Part shown: piece after piece, positions 46,423 to 55,514 of the stretch
Position numbering within the stretch: position 1 is the first letter of the stretch
Layout: the number at the start of each line of letters is the position of its first letter
Source of the DNA: Mucilaginibacter_A sp050954285
GTDB taxonomy: Bacteria > Bacteroidota > Bacteroidia > Sphingobacteriales > Sphingobacteriaceae
Reading direction: 5' to 3'
Assembly: GCA_050954285.1 (NCBI GenBank)
Contig: JBPBPL010000020.1
Location: 1-64,000 of the forward strand
DNA length: 64,000 nucleotides
The notes under the pieces: model-generated
The model's input: the letters and a program-made list of their open reading frames with translations, nothing else
The model's database searches: none
What the model was told of the DNA's origin: nothing
Translations under genes and position numbers: made by a program

Positions 46423-47952
46423 TTAATAACCTGGATTTTGAACCAAGTTTTTGTTTTTTTGAATAGCGGTTTGCGGAATTGGAAACAATTTAGAATGCGT
46501 ATCTGCATCGACAGCTTTAAACTGTTTAGCATCACCAAAGTGGCCAAAACGGATTAAATCCTGCCTTCTCCATCCTTCCCAAACAAACTCACGGCCTCTT
46601 TCTGCCAGGATACTGTCTAACGCAAATGCAGTTGATGTAAAGTTTGCCATCCCTGCTCTTATCCTTACCGGAGCAGTATAAGTTAAGGCACCGGTAGGAT
46701 TACCTAATCGATATAAGCATTCTGCTTTCATTAACAACACATCAGAGTAACGCATCAATGCAAAATCAGCATCCTGGCTTTGGAATCCAGGAGTAATCTG
46801 CCATTTTTGCTGGCGTACGCCATCATACTCCGTTGCAGTATAAAGATTAGAGATTTGTGGCCTAAAGTTTAACACCAACGAACTGTCACTACCACGAGTA
46901 GTTAACGGGGTTACACCATCTGTAGCATATTGTACGCCAGCCTGCCAACCGGCTTTACGTTTATCGGCATTGTTAAATTTGCTGTAATAGTCAGCATTAG
47001 TTGTAAAACCATTCCAAGGACCACCCGTGCTGGCAAAATTATATTTGGCAGATTGGTTGTAATGGAAAGTCATCATTTGTATTTGTAATCCCGGCGCATA
47101 AATATGATCGTAAGGAATTACAAAAATATTTTCAGGAGAACCGGTATTGTTACTGGTAAAGTTATCCAAGAAGTTAGGTGTTAAACTATAACCTGCAGTT
47201 GCCAAAGAATCACAATAACTGGAACAGCTGGTATAACCGGTGTTGTCTGTACTACCTGTAATCGCATTTTTGTTTAGATATAATTTAGCTAATAAAAAAT
47301 AGGCTCCCCATCTGTTTAACCTGCCATACTGACTAGCATCTTGAGCAGGAGTTTTTACACTTAATTTGATACCATTGGTAGTTAATTCAGATATTATAAA
47401 TGCGTAAACATCAGCAGCAGAGCTATTTTTGATAGTACTTGCATCCTGATCTGTTGTGGTAAGCAATGGTACATTACCATAGTTAGTTAACAACAGAAAA
47501 TAAAAATAAGCACGAAGCACTTTTAATTCTGATATAGAATAAGCAGTACCAGTTGTTTGTGGCAATCCTTGCAGTAAACCAACTGTAATGTTAATAGCAC
47601 CAATGGTACTGTAAGCATTATCCCAGGCACCGGAAATATTACCATGACCCGGGCCATAAGTATGCAGCCACAATTGCTGCCATACCCCACCATCTGCCCA
47701 GTCTCCGCCGATTCGACCCGGCACAATCATAGCATCTGTTGTTTCTTCTGAAGTTAATAACATTGCGTTATTAGCTGTTAAGCCCTGTAATTTTGTGTAA
47801 GTACCCAATACAATTGATTGTATGTAACTTGAACTGTTAGCAGCTGAAATTGGGGTTACACTATCAAGCGTCGGATTAAGTTCTTTCTTGCAGGAAAATA
47901 AACTAAACCCTGTTAGCAATGCTGCTGTGATAATTATATGTTTTCTTTTCAT
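46423..47952 (-). CDS. SusD/RagB-family substrate-binding lipoprotein
   Basis: A 509-residue surface lipoprotein (signal ending FSLFSC, then KKELNPT). It has SusD features: the tetratricopeptide-like helical first half (LKVLRAYFYFLLLTNYGNVPLLT), the TYYSKFNNADKRKAGW region and the C-terminal ILAERGREFVWEGWRRQDLIRFG and IPQTAIQKNKNLVQNPGY segments. It forms the lid over the SusC channel and binds oligosaccharide at the cell surface. It lies 17 bases after susC. Confidence 0.95.
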   Translation of the reverse strand: MKRKHIIITAALLTGFSLFSCKKELNPTLDSVTPISAANSSSYIQSIVLGTYTKLQGLTANNAMLLTSEETTDAMIVPGRIGGDWADGGVWQQLWLHTYGPGHGNISGAWDNAYSTIGAINITVGLLQGLPQTTGTAYSISELKVLRAYFYFLLLTNYGNVPLLTTTDQDASTIKNSSAADVYAFIISELTTNGIKLSVKTPAQDASQYGRLNRWGAYFLLAKLYLNKNAITGSTDNTGYTSCSSYCDSLATAGYSLTPNFLDNFTSNNTGSPENIFVIPYDHIYAPGLQIQMMTFHYNQSAKYNFASTGGPWNGFTTNADYYSKFNNADKRKAGWQAGVQYATDGVTPLTTRGSDSSLVLNFRPQISNLYTATEYDGVRQQKWQITPGFQSQDADFALMRYSDVLLMKAECLYRLGNPTGALTYTAPVRIRAGMANFTSTAFALDSILAERGREFVWEGWRRQDLIRFGHFGDAKQFKAVDADTHSKLFPIPQTAIQKNKNLVQNPGY

Positions 47953-47969
47953 TATAATATGTTTTATAA

Positions 47970-50900
47970 CTATTTAAGTGTTAAACCTATGCCAAAAGAA
48001 ATTTGACGCGGACGAGGATATAACTGATTCCGAGAATCAATACCAATTAGATTTTGTGTATAACCACCACCCGTATTCAGCTCCGGATCAAGACCTTTGT
48101 AAGGTGTAAAAGTGTATAAGTTGTTACCTGCAACATAGATATGCAAATTGCTGATATAATTGTTTTCAGTAATTTTAAAGGTATAACCCAAGTTAGCACT
48201 TTGAACTTTTAGAAATGATGTACTTTGCAACCAATAAGTAGAGGGCTGTGATGAACTGGTAATATTATACTTTAATGCATCAGCTAAAATAGCGTAAGTA
48301 CCTACTTTTTGCAAGCTGGTATAGTCCATATAAGGCTCGTTAAATCCTTTTCCACCATAACTGCCACGTAAAAACAGACTTAAATCAAATCCTCCGTAAG
48401 TAAAGCTATTGGAGATACTATATGTAAATTTAGCTTGGGTTGAATAAAATTTACGATCCTGTGTGCTGCCATCATCTGCAAGATTTAAAGTGGAAATATC
48501 ACTTGTTGCAGTTCTGGTACCATTAGTAGCATATTTCCAAAATAGTTGATTGCCTTTAGCATCCTGACCAGCGTATTCTGGTAACAACAGAGTTCCAACA
48601 GGATAACCTACTTTATAATAACCAATTTGTGATATGGAAGCACTAATACCTGTTCCTCCTGTAGTACCTACGTTAGTTTGCGTAACGTTAAAATCTGTAT
48701 TATTTAGTTCCCCAGAAAGGTTTAGAATTTTATTACGGTTTAAGCCAAAGTTAATACCCGCGTTCCACGTAAATTTATCGTTGGTAATAATTTTACCGTT
48801 TAAATTAAATTCTACCCCTTTGTTTTCCATAGAACCAATATTTGCTAAAATATTATTTACAAAATAGGTACTACCAACTGGTACGGTATAATTATATAAT
48901 AAATGGTTTGTTTTCTTATAATAAAAATCAAGTGAACCACTTAACCGACCAGCAAATAAGCTAAAATCGGTTGCAACATCGGTTGTTGTACTCACCTCCC
49001 AACGTAAACTAGTGTTTGGGTTTTGCACAACAAAAGGGCTAGCATTATACGTACCTGTAGCACCATTATAATATAGAGCACCGCTTGGGCCAAAAAGTGT
49101 TTGTGAAGCATATGGGCTAATTGCGTCCTGGTTACCTACTTGGCCAACACCACCTCGTAGTTTTAAAGATGATAACCAACTGATATCTTTCATGAAATCC
49201 TCGCTACCAATATTCCAGGCGATACTTCCAGAAGGGAAAAACTGCCCTTGATTATTGATACCCAATTTTGTTGATTGGTCATACCGTCCATTAGCGGTGA
49301 TGTAATATTTATCAGCATAATTATACTCAATTCTACCAAAAGCAGAGTAAAGATCAAACCCCTGATCAAAAGAATTAACATCTTTTATACTGATCGCATT
49401 TGCAGAATTGATACTTTGATTTGGCAAATTAATACCACTAAAATCGTGTGCACCTACTCTTAACCCAGTGTAATAATTAGAAAAATGTTCTGCACCAAGC
49501 AATGCATTTAATCTGCTTTTCCCTATTACTCCTCTATATCCAGCAGTTGCACCATAAGTAATATTATTACTTGTATTTGTACCAAGATCAACATCACCAT
49601 TACCAGTTAGTGTTGGCGTGTAGCCGTTAAAATCTTGAATAGGACTTACCAATGGAGTTGGGGGATAATAAATTAGGTTACTACCAGATGTACGTATTGC
49701 GTTAGCATACGGACTTATAGTAATCTCTTTAGTTAAAGAATAATCTAAACGTAAAGCTCCGGTTAAGCGATCAGCCTGTGCAGTGTTTGTAACATACCGC
49801 AATTGACCCAATGGGTTGGCTTCCTGCGTATTGGTAATCAATTGATAATTGTATGGATTATTTACATCATAAGCAGTAGGAACCACATTATATGGGCTGA
49901 TAACAGAGGGAACACTTGCTGCATCTAATAATACACTACCACCATCTGGGGCAGTTGGAGGAGAACTAGAATTGGTATGCGAACCGGAAACATTTAAAGT
50001 AATTAATAATTTATCATTTAACGCTTTTTGATCCAAATTGAAACGGGCATTAATATCTTTTCTGTATGATGTCAACACAATACCTTGTTGATCATAATAA
50101 GTTAAAGAACCTCTGTAATGGCCTTTATCAGTACCACCAGAAATGCCAACGTTTTCGTTGTGAGAAATTCCAGTATGCGTAATTTCTTTAAACCAATTGG
50201 TATTAGCACCCTGATCACTGGTCGTAGAAGTACCTGCCGGCATGGCTTTACCGTAAAAGCTTTGATAGGCCGCCAAATACTGAGACCGGTCTGCAAAGTT
50301 TAATAAATGTTCAGGAGATTCAGTAGCTGTATAAGCATTTACAGTTATAATTGGTTTACCGGCTTTACCAGTTTTTGTAGTAACCAAAATGACACCGCCA
50401 CCTGCCCGTGATCCATAAATTGCAGCAGCAGAAGCATCTTTCAAAATATCAAAAGATTCGATATCATTAGGAGAAACTGAGCGGATATCGGCACCAATAA
50501 CACCATCAATTACATACAATGGATCACTTGCACCAGACAATGAAGCAGTACCCCGAATACGCACCGTTGGATTAGCATTAGGATCACCGGTTGATGTAGA
50601 AATAGTTACACCAGAAGCTTTACCTTGCAATTGTTGCAACGGATTAGTAGTTACACCTTGAACAAAATCGGATGACGTTACTTTTTGTACCGCACCAGTT
50701 GCGTCTCTCTTGCGCACAGTTCCATAACCTACTACCAAAACTTCATTTAAAGAGTTACCGGCAGCATCCATAGTAATATTAAGCGGTGCGCCGGTAATAG
50801 CTACCTGTTTGCGAGTATAACCAATATAGGTAAAAATGATAGCCGTAGCGGATGTCGGCACAGTGATTCTAAAATTTCCGCTAACATCTGTAGCTGTACC

Positions 50901-51062
50901 AGTTGCAGAACCGGCCGCAACAACAGATACACCAATTAAAGGCGAGTTATCCTTTGCGTCTGTTACTTTACCTGTTACTACTTTGGTTTGCGCCAAAACC
51001 GGTAATGAAAACAAGCAGCAAAAGACAAAATAAATTACTTTTTGTACTTTTTTTAAATGCAT
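47970..51062 (-). CDS. SusC/RagA-family TonB-dependent transporter
   Basis: A 1030-residue outer-membrane transporter. After a signal peptide ending VLAQ comes a carboxypeptidase-like regulatory domain (VVTGKVTDAKDNSPLIGVSVV), then the plug (LNEVLVVGYGTVRKRDATGAV, QGKASGVTI, VRIRGTASL, YVIDGVIG) and a 22-strand-type barrel ending QISFGIGLTLK with the aromatic-type C-terminal strand. It imports oligosaccharide in a TonB-dependent way together with SusD. No full-core dispersed motif copy was found in susC or susD. Confidence 0.95.
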   Translation of the reverse strand: MHLKKVQKVIYFVFCCLFSLPVLAQTKVVTGKVTDAKDNSPLIGVSVVAAGSATGTATDVSGNFRITVPTSATAIIFTYIGYTRKQVAITGAPLNITMDAAGNSLNEVLVVGYGTVRKRDATGAVQKVTSSDFVQGVTTNPLQQLQGKASGVTISTSTGDPNANPTVRIRGTASLSGASDPLYVIDGVIGADIRSVSPNDIESFDILKDASAAAIYGSRAGGGVILVTTKTGKAGKPIITVNAYTATESPEHLLNFADRSQYLAAYQSFYGKAMPAGTSTTSDQGANTNWFKEITHTGISHNENVGISGGTDKGHYRGSLTYYDQQGIVLTSYRKDINARFNLDQKALNDKLLITLNVSGSHTNSSSPPTAPDGGSVLLDAASVPSVISPYNVVPTAYDVNNPYNYQLITNTQEANPLGQLRYVTNTAQADRLTGALRLDYSLTKEITISPYANAIRTSGSNLIYYPPTPLVSPIQDFNGYTPTLTGNGDVDLGTNTSNNITYGATAGYRGVIGKSRLNALLGAEHFSNYYTGLRVGAHDFSGINLPNQSINSANAISIKDVNSFDQGFDLYSAFGRIEYNYADKYYITANGRYDQSTKLGINNQGQFFPSGSIAWNIGSEDFMKDISWLSSLKLRGGVGQVGNQDAISPYASQTLFGPSGALYYNGATGTYNASPFVVQNPNTSLRWEVSTTTDVATDFSLFAGRLSGSLDFYYKKTNHLLYNYTVPVGSTYFVNNILANIGSMENKGVEFNLNGKIITNDKFTWNAGINFGLNRNKILNLSGELNNTDFNVTQTNVGTTGGTGISASISQIGYYKVGYPVGTLLLPEYAGQDAKGNQLFWKYATNGTRTATSDISTLNLADDGSTQDRKFYSTQAKFTYSISNSFTYGGFDLSLFLRGSYGGKGFNEPYMDYTSLQKVGTYAILADALKYNITSSSQPSTYWLQSTSFLKVQSANLGYTFKITENNYISNLHIYVAGNNLYTFTPYKGLDPELNTGGGYTQNLIGIDSRNQLYPRPRQISFGIGLTLK

Positions 51063-51214
51063 AATATTAAGTTTATTAGTTGGATTAGTTAGTTAATAAT
51101 TGTAAAAAGGCGCTCATATCAACCTTTAAAAGAATTGTACAAGCTCATTAATAATTGGTTCAGTAGTCTGGTTTCACCATAAAAAAGGGTTTGAGATAAT
51201 TGATTTTGATGCGG

Positions 51215-51228
51215 ATGCTGTTTTTATC
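51215..51228 (-). repeat. Dispersed motif copy (AC type)
   Basis: Plus strand ATGCTGTTTTTATC followed by GGATAAATTTAT, the same flank as the copy at 62656-62669. It lies between the chimeric ORF and susC. Confidence 0.85.
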
Positions 51229-51256
51229 GGATAAATTTATACTTGTGGCATTAATT

Positions 51257-52117
51257 CTAAATACACGGAATCATCTCTTTTATCGCCACAAATATTTCCT
51301 GGTGGTTTTGCTGCGGCGGCAAACGAAAACAATCCTTCTGGTGCAACAGCAAAACCCGGTAGTTTTTTTGGGTTAGGATGGATCTAAAAGCTTGGCCTAA
51401 AGTTGTTTTGCCGGAACCGGATTCGCCAGAAATGGCAATCACATTGGTTTTTTCTGCAGATAGTTCCAGTTCATCCAAAACCTGATCTGCAGCCGGCAAA
51501 AAACGCTGCTTGATGGCCGCTTTTATAGTGGCAGCTTCCTGATTCCAGGCTGCATTTTTAAAGAAATCTCCAGCCAAAGCCCAATAACGCAAAAGCTGAT
51601 TGTACAAAACAAATCCGTGGGTAACGTATTTATCGGGCCAATTGCTGCTCATGGGCACATCCATCAAACCTTTACCATTAAATTTCCATGATTTTGCCAG
51701 GGTAAAAACAGCATTACGTTGTTTGTTCACTTTTGTTTCAAAATCCTCATCATGAGTAGTTTGGAGATACGAAACCGCAGCAATCACCCACCAAAAAATG
51801 GCATCTATACGGTCAGCCGGTCCGCCAAAACTTATGTTAGTAGTTTTTCCGTTTTCAATCAGGCTGATGTTGGATGGAATTTGCCCGTTTGCAGCCGCCG
51901 CATTTTGCAACAGTGACAAAGACGATTTTAAAGTAGGATACAAATCCGCTAAACCAGCACTAAAAATAGCCATCGCGCTTAGAGCACTGTCGCGTGCCCA
52001 AATGCGATTATAATTATCCTTGTTTTCCAGCGAAGCCTTGATACCAAAACCAGACGAAGCATTCCGCAACAATGCTTTTGCTTCTTCAGCTAATGAGGAA
52101 TGGATATCTAAGTGCAT
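51257..52117 (-). CDS. Chimeric remnant: GH100-like N-half joined to a P-loop kinase start
   Basis: A 286-residue ORF made of two incomplete parts. Residues 1-207 match the first half of an (alpha/alpha)6-barrel invertase/debranching-like hydrolase: NYNRIWARDSAL, GQIPSNIS, SFGGPADRIDAIFWWVIA, MSSNWPDKYVTHGFVLYNQLLRYWA. Residues 212-275 match the start of uridine-kinase-like proteins: VIAISGESGSGKTTL (Walker A 231-239) and FRLPPQQNH. The hydrolase lacks its second half and the kinase stops just after its first third, so both activities are doubtful. It looks like a deletion fusion, divergent from lacI. Decayed gene or novel regulator cannot be told apart. Confidence 0.6.
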   Translation of the reverse strand: MHLDIHSSLAEEAKALLRNASSGFGIKASLENKDNYNRIWARDSALSAMAIFSAGLADLYPTLKSSLSLLQNAAAANGQIPSNISLIENGKTTNISFGGPADRIDAIFWWVIAAVSYLQTTHDEDFETKVNKQRNAVFTLAKSWKFNGKGLMDVPMSSNWPDKYVTHGFVLYNQLLRYWALAGDFFKNAAWNQEAATIKAAIKQRFLPAADQVLDELELSAEKTNVIAISGESGSGKTTLGQAFRSILTQKNYRVLLLHQKDCFRLPPQQNHQEIFVAIKEMIPCI

Positions 52118-52292
52118 AACGGTAAAGGTTCTATTATATAAAATTTTTATAAATCATTAAGCCGTATCACACAATGGCACCTACAAAAAATATGATAACA
52201 AGTGATCCGAACGAGCTTAAATAATTGGTGCATCGAAGATAAGTAAGGCAACAACATTTTTACAGGTTAAAGTATATAATTTAGCGCAAGGA

Positions 52293-52320
52293 TTTTCGCA
52301 AACGTTTGCGAAAACGTTTG
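52293..52320 (+). promoter_or_regulatory. LacI-type operator
   Basis: A perfect 22-base palindrome (52293-52314, core CGCAAACGTTTGCG) is followed by a second half-like site AAAACGTTTG. It has the central CG of LacI-family operators and lies just upstream of the lacI -7 element, so autoregulation and control of the divergent gene are likely. Confidence 0.8.
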
Positions 52321-52334
52321 TTGTTAAAAGTTTA

Positions 52335-52342
52335 TATCTTTG
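52335..52342 (+). promoter_or_regulatory. Predicted -7 element of lacI
   Basis: TATCTTTG fits TAnnTTTG and lies 15 bases before ATG 52358; it also covers an alternative TTG start at 52340, which is therefore rejected. Confidence 0.62.
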
Positions 52343-52357
52343 AAAACCAATTATTTT

Positions 52358-53353
52358 ATGAGGCAAGAAGTAACATTAAAGAAGTTAGCAGCTATGCTCA
52401 ATCTGAGTATTTCTACTGTATCGCGGGCATTAAAAGATCATCCAGACATTTCTCTTGAAACACGCATAAAAGTAAAAGAATTAGCCCAGGTGCTGGAGTA
52501 TGAACCCAATGCTTATGCCATCCATTTACGCACCAATAACAGTAAGGAGTTTGGTATCATTGTGCCGGCTATTTCCAACTATTTTTATCATGCTTTTATC
52601 AGTTCTGTAGAAGAAGAGGCAAGGCATTATGGCTACTCGGTGATTATTTTGCAATCTAACGACGACCCGGAAGTGGAGCAGGAAAACCTTAAAAAGTGCA
52701 AGCAAAACCGGGTGAGTGGTATTTTTGTTTCCATCACTTCTAAAACAGAAAATATTCAGGGATTTTTGAAGCTGGAAAATCAAAATATACCAGTTGTTTT
52801 TTTTGATAAAGTACCTGCATTTGAAGCCTGCAACAAAGTTTGTGTAGCCGATGGGTTGGCAGCCGGAATGGCAGCAGAGGCTTTGTTGCTGAAAAAGAAG
52901 CAGCTGATTTTGTCTATTTTCGGCAACCAGAACCTGTCAATTACTAAAAGACGCTTTAAAAGTTATACGGATACATTTACCAAGTACGATTCAAATGCTG
53001 AAATCCGGATTCATTATGCCAATAATACGGAAGAAGCTTTTGACATTACCACGGCAGCTTTCGCCCAAAAAGAAAAACCGGATGCTGTGTTTTGTATGAG
53101 TGATGAGATTTTGGTTGGCACAATGAAAGCAGCACAAAAACTGCACCTCAACATTCCAGATGAGGTTGGGATAATTGCGATAAGTGATGGTTTTATGCCG
53201 AAATTGTATTATCCCGAAATCAGTTATACGGAAACCAGCGGCCATAAACTGGGTAAAATGGCTTTCGACCGAATGATTGTCTGCATTGCCGGCAGTACAT
53301 TTGCACAAGAATTAAGTATTGATTCCAAACTGATTGAAGGTGGCTCCCTGTAA
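52358..53353 (+). CDS. LacI-family transcriptional regulator
   Basis: A 331-residue repressor. The N-terminal helix-turn-helix TLKKLAAMLNLSISTVSRALKDHPDIS and hinge KVKELAQVLEYEPNAYA are followed by the periplasmic-binding-protein-like sensor (EFGIIVPAISNYFYHAF to AGSTFAQELSIDSKLIEGG). It presumably senses a sugar and controls the neighbouring SusCD, GH65 and trehalase region; a palindromic operator lies in its own upstream region only. Two motif copies form an inverted pair just after its stop. Confidence 0.93.
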   Translation: MRQEVTLKKLAAMLNLSISTVSRALKDHPDISLETRIKVKELAQVLEYEPNAYAIHLRTNNSKEFGIIVPAISNYFYHAFISSVEEEARHYGYSVIILQSNDDPEVEQENLKKCKQNRVSGIFVSITSKTENIQGFLKLENQNIPVVFFDKVPAFEACNKVCVADGLAAGMAAEALLLKKKQLILSIFGNQNLSITKRRFKSYTDTFTKYDSNAEIRIHYANNTEEAFDITTAAFAQKEKPDAVFCMSDEILVGTMKAAQKLHLNIPDEVGIIAISDGFMPKLYYPEISYTETSGHKLGKMAFDRMIVCIAGSTFAQELSIDSKLIEGGSL

Positions 53354-53357
53354 ATTA

Positions 53358-53371
53358 ATACTGTTTTTAGT
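53358..53371 (-). repeat. Dispersed motif copy (AC type), inverted pair member
   Basis: Plus strand ATACTGTTTTTAGT, five bases after the lacI stop. It pairs with TAAAAACAGTAT at 53410-53421 to form a 12-base stem with a 40-base loop. Confidence 0.83.
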
Positions 53372-53407
53372 GCCTGATTTTTTGTTTCGGACTGATGATT
53401 TTTAGTC

Positions 53408-53421
53408 GATAAAAACAGTAT
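53408..53421 (+). repeat. Dispersed motif copy (AC type), inverted pair member
   Basis: GATAAAAACAGTAT, second arm of the inverted pair that separates lacI from oxyR and may act as a terminator. Confidence 0.85.
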
Positions 53422-53511
53422 CAGGTAATTTCCAGGTTCATTATGAAATACTTTTTTCTTGGAACCTTCTGCAAAAACAACAACTTCCGATAGATAAAAA
53501 CTAATCATATT

Positions 53512-53519
53512 TATATTTG
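53512..53519 (+). promoter_or_regulatory. Predicted -7 element of oxyR
   Basis: TATATTTG fits TAnnTTTG and lies 16 bases before the ATG at 53536. Confidence 0.62.
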
Positions 53520-53535
53520 CATAGAATTTATCGAT

Positions 53536-54471
53536 ATGACTTTAGTTCAGCTGGAATATATTGTGGCCGTAGATACGCACCGCAGCTTTGTAATGGCCGC
53601 ACAAAAATGCTTTGTTACACAGCCTACGCTGAGCATGCAGATCCTGAAACTGGAGGAAATGCTGGAAGTAAAACTGTTTGACCGCAGCAAGCAACCTGTT
53701 GTACCTACCGAAATCGGGACGGAAATTATTATGCAGGCCAGAACTGTACTTTCCGAAAATCAAAAAATCCGGGAACTGGTAGTTAATCGTAAAAAAGAAC
53801 TTTCCGGCGAGCTGAAAATCGGCATTATCCCAACGGTTTCGCCTTATTTATTACCCAAAATCATCAATGGTTTTGTAGAAAAATATCCGCTGGTGAAACT
53901 TATAGTTTGGGAGAAGACAACAGAGGAGATTATCCAGCAAATCAAGTCTGGCTTACTGGATTGCGGCTTACTTTCTACGCCTTTACATGAAAATAATTTG
54001 ATTGAGATCCCACTTTTTTATGAAAATTTTGTGGCGTACGTATCTAAAAACAGCGTTTTAGCCCGAAAAAAAATTATCATTCCAGAAGATATTGATCTGG
54101 ATGAAACCTGGATTCTGAACGAAGGACATTGCATGCGCGATCAGGTTTTGAATATTTGTCAGCGTAAAAACAGCACCAAAAGTTCACAGCATTTTGAGTA
54201 CAATACGGGCAGTATAGAAACGCTGAAACGTATGGTTGACCAGAACAACGGTGCCACCATTTTACCGGAACTGGTTTTGGAAGATATGACTGAAAAACAG
54301 CTGGATCGCGTACGCTATTTCCATGCGCCGGAACCGGCGCGGGAAATTAGTTTGGTAACCCAGAAAAGCTTTCTAAAACGAAAAATGATCGAAGCTTTGC
54401 ATAAAGAAATTGTGGAATTTATCCCCAAAAAAATGCTGGATAAAAAGAAAAAAGACGTGATTGAAAGCTAA
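53536..54471 (+). CDS. oxyR: Peroxide-sensing LysR-family regulator OxyR
   Basis: A 311-residue LysR-type activator. The N-terminal winged helix is TLVQLEYIVAVDTHRSFVMAAQKCFVTQPTLSMQI (split here as a typical LysR start). The redox pair is in place: Cys199 in NEGHCMRDQ and Cys208 in NICQRK, the same numbers as in E. coli OxyR, so peroxide sensing by disulfide formation is likely. Next to it lie an oxidoreductase and superoxide dismutase, but they are on the other strand. A bidirectional terminator overlaps its end. Confidence 0.93.
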   Translation: MTLVQLEYIVAVDTHRSFVMAAQKCFVTQPTLSMQILKLEEMLEVKLFDRSKQPVVPTEIGTEIIMQARTVLSENQKIRELVVNRKKELSGELKIGIIPTVSPYLLPKIINGFVEKYPLVKLIVWEKTTEEIIQQIKSGLLDCGLLSTPLHENNLIEIPLFYENFVAYVSKNSVLARKKIIIPEDIDLDETWILNEGHCMRDQVLNICQRKNSTKSSQHFEYNTGSIETLKRMVDQNNGATILPELVLEDMTEKQLDRVRYFHAPEPAREISLVTQKSFLKRKMIEALHKEIVEFIPKKMLDKKKKDVIES

Positions 54472-54483
54472 CACGCCTTTTTT
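54448..54483. terminator. Bidirectional terminator of oxyR
   Basis: AAAAAAGACGTG (54448-54459) pairs with CACGCCTTTTTT (54472-54483) with one G-T pair; the stem includes the last oxyR codons. It also ends the convergent oxidoreductase gene. Confidence 0.8.
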
Positions 54484-54488
54484 ATACC

Positions 54489-54502
54489 GATAAAAACAGT
54501 AT
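54489..54502 (+). repeat. Dispersed motif copy (AC type) at a stop codon
   Basis: GATAAAAACAGTAT preceded by TTTATACC; its last base is part of the stop codon of the convergent oxidoreductase gene. Confidence 0.88.
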
Positions 54503-55497
54503 CAGTTACGTAATACAATTTTACCAAACTGTGTAGAATCGTCCATTTTGCGTACAGCCTTTTCTGCATCTGCTAAAGCAAAAACTTCGTCTACTACCGG
54601 CACAATTTTGTGTTCGTTTATCAAATTGAGCATCGCTTCAAAATCTTCTTTAGTGCCCATTGTAGTCCCTAAAATCTGCAATTGTTTCCAGAAAATTATA
54701 CGTGCATCTAATGCCGGAATTCCACCCGCTGTTCCTCCGAAGAAAACAATCCGCGCTCCGGAATTACACAAATCCAATAACTTGGCAAATCCTTCGCCCA
54801 GCGCACTGTCGATAATCACATCAAAACCTCCCGCCAGCTGCTTTAACTGTTCGGCCCAGTCCTGTGCTTTGTAGTTTACGCCTGCAGCGGCACCCAATTC
54901 CCGTGCTTTTTCAATTTTTTCTCCTGTTCCGGAAGTTACAAAAACCTGACAACCAGCAGCAACGGCAAACTGCAACGCAAAAGAACCGGTGCCTGCACCA
55001 ACGCCAACGATCAGCACTTTATCACCTTTCTGCGCTTTTCCCTTGGTAAACAAAGCACGGTAAGCCGTTAAACCAGCCAGCGGAATGGCAGCGGCCTGCT
55101 CCCAGGTTAAATGTGCCGGTTTTGAATACAGATATTCGGCACCGATTTTTACATATTCTGCAAAAGTGCCATGTTCGGGAAGACCTAAAATTTTAAAATC
55201 TTTTTGCTGATAATCCGGATGATCGCCCCAATTAGTTGATGGATTGATAATTACTTCTTTACCGATCCAGCTTTGATCTACATCCTGCCCAACTTCAGCT
55301 ACAATCCCAGAACCATCAGAACCTAAAATCGACGGATATTTAATGCCCGCGTATTTTCCCTGTGTAATCCACCAGTCGCGCCGATTTAAAGCAGCGGCTT
55401 TTACTTCAACCAAAACTTCGCCAGAACCTAAAATTGGTTTTTCGACATCTTTTAATATAAGCGGCTTATCAGCGGCTTCCAAAACGATTGCTTTCAT
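54502..55497 (-). CDS. Medium-chain dehydrogenase/quinone-oxidoreductase-like protein
   Basis: A 331-residue NAD(P)H-dependent oxidoreductase of the MDR superfamily. The GroES-like N-terminal domain (GEVLVEVKAAALNRRDWWI, LGSDGSGIV) lacks the structural-zinc cysteine set, as in quinone oxidoreductases, and the Rossmann domain has VLIVGVGAGTGSFALQFA. It probably reduces quinones or enals. I prefer ATG 55497 (MKAIVLEAA) over ATG 55503. It lies after sod, separated by a strong terminator. Confidence 0.87.
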   Translation of the reverse strand: MKAIVLEAADKPLILKDVEKPILGSGEVLVEVKAAALNRRDWWITQGKYAGIKYPSILGSDGSGIVAEVGQDVDQSWIGKEVIINPSTNWGDHPDYQQKDFKILGLPEHGTFAEYVKIGAEYLYSKPAHLTWEQAAAIPLAGLTAYRALFTKGKAQKGDKVLIVGVGAGTGSFALQFAVAAGCQVFVTSGTGEKIEKARELGAAAGVNYKAQDWAEQLKQLAGGFDVIIDSALGEGFAKLLDLCNSGARIVFFGGTAGGIPALDARIIFWKQLQILGTTMGTKEDFEAMLNLINEHKIVPVVDEVFALADAEKAVRKMDDSTQFGKIVLRN

Positions 55498-55514
55498 AAT
55501 CATATAAAATAAAA

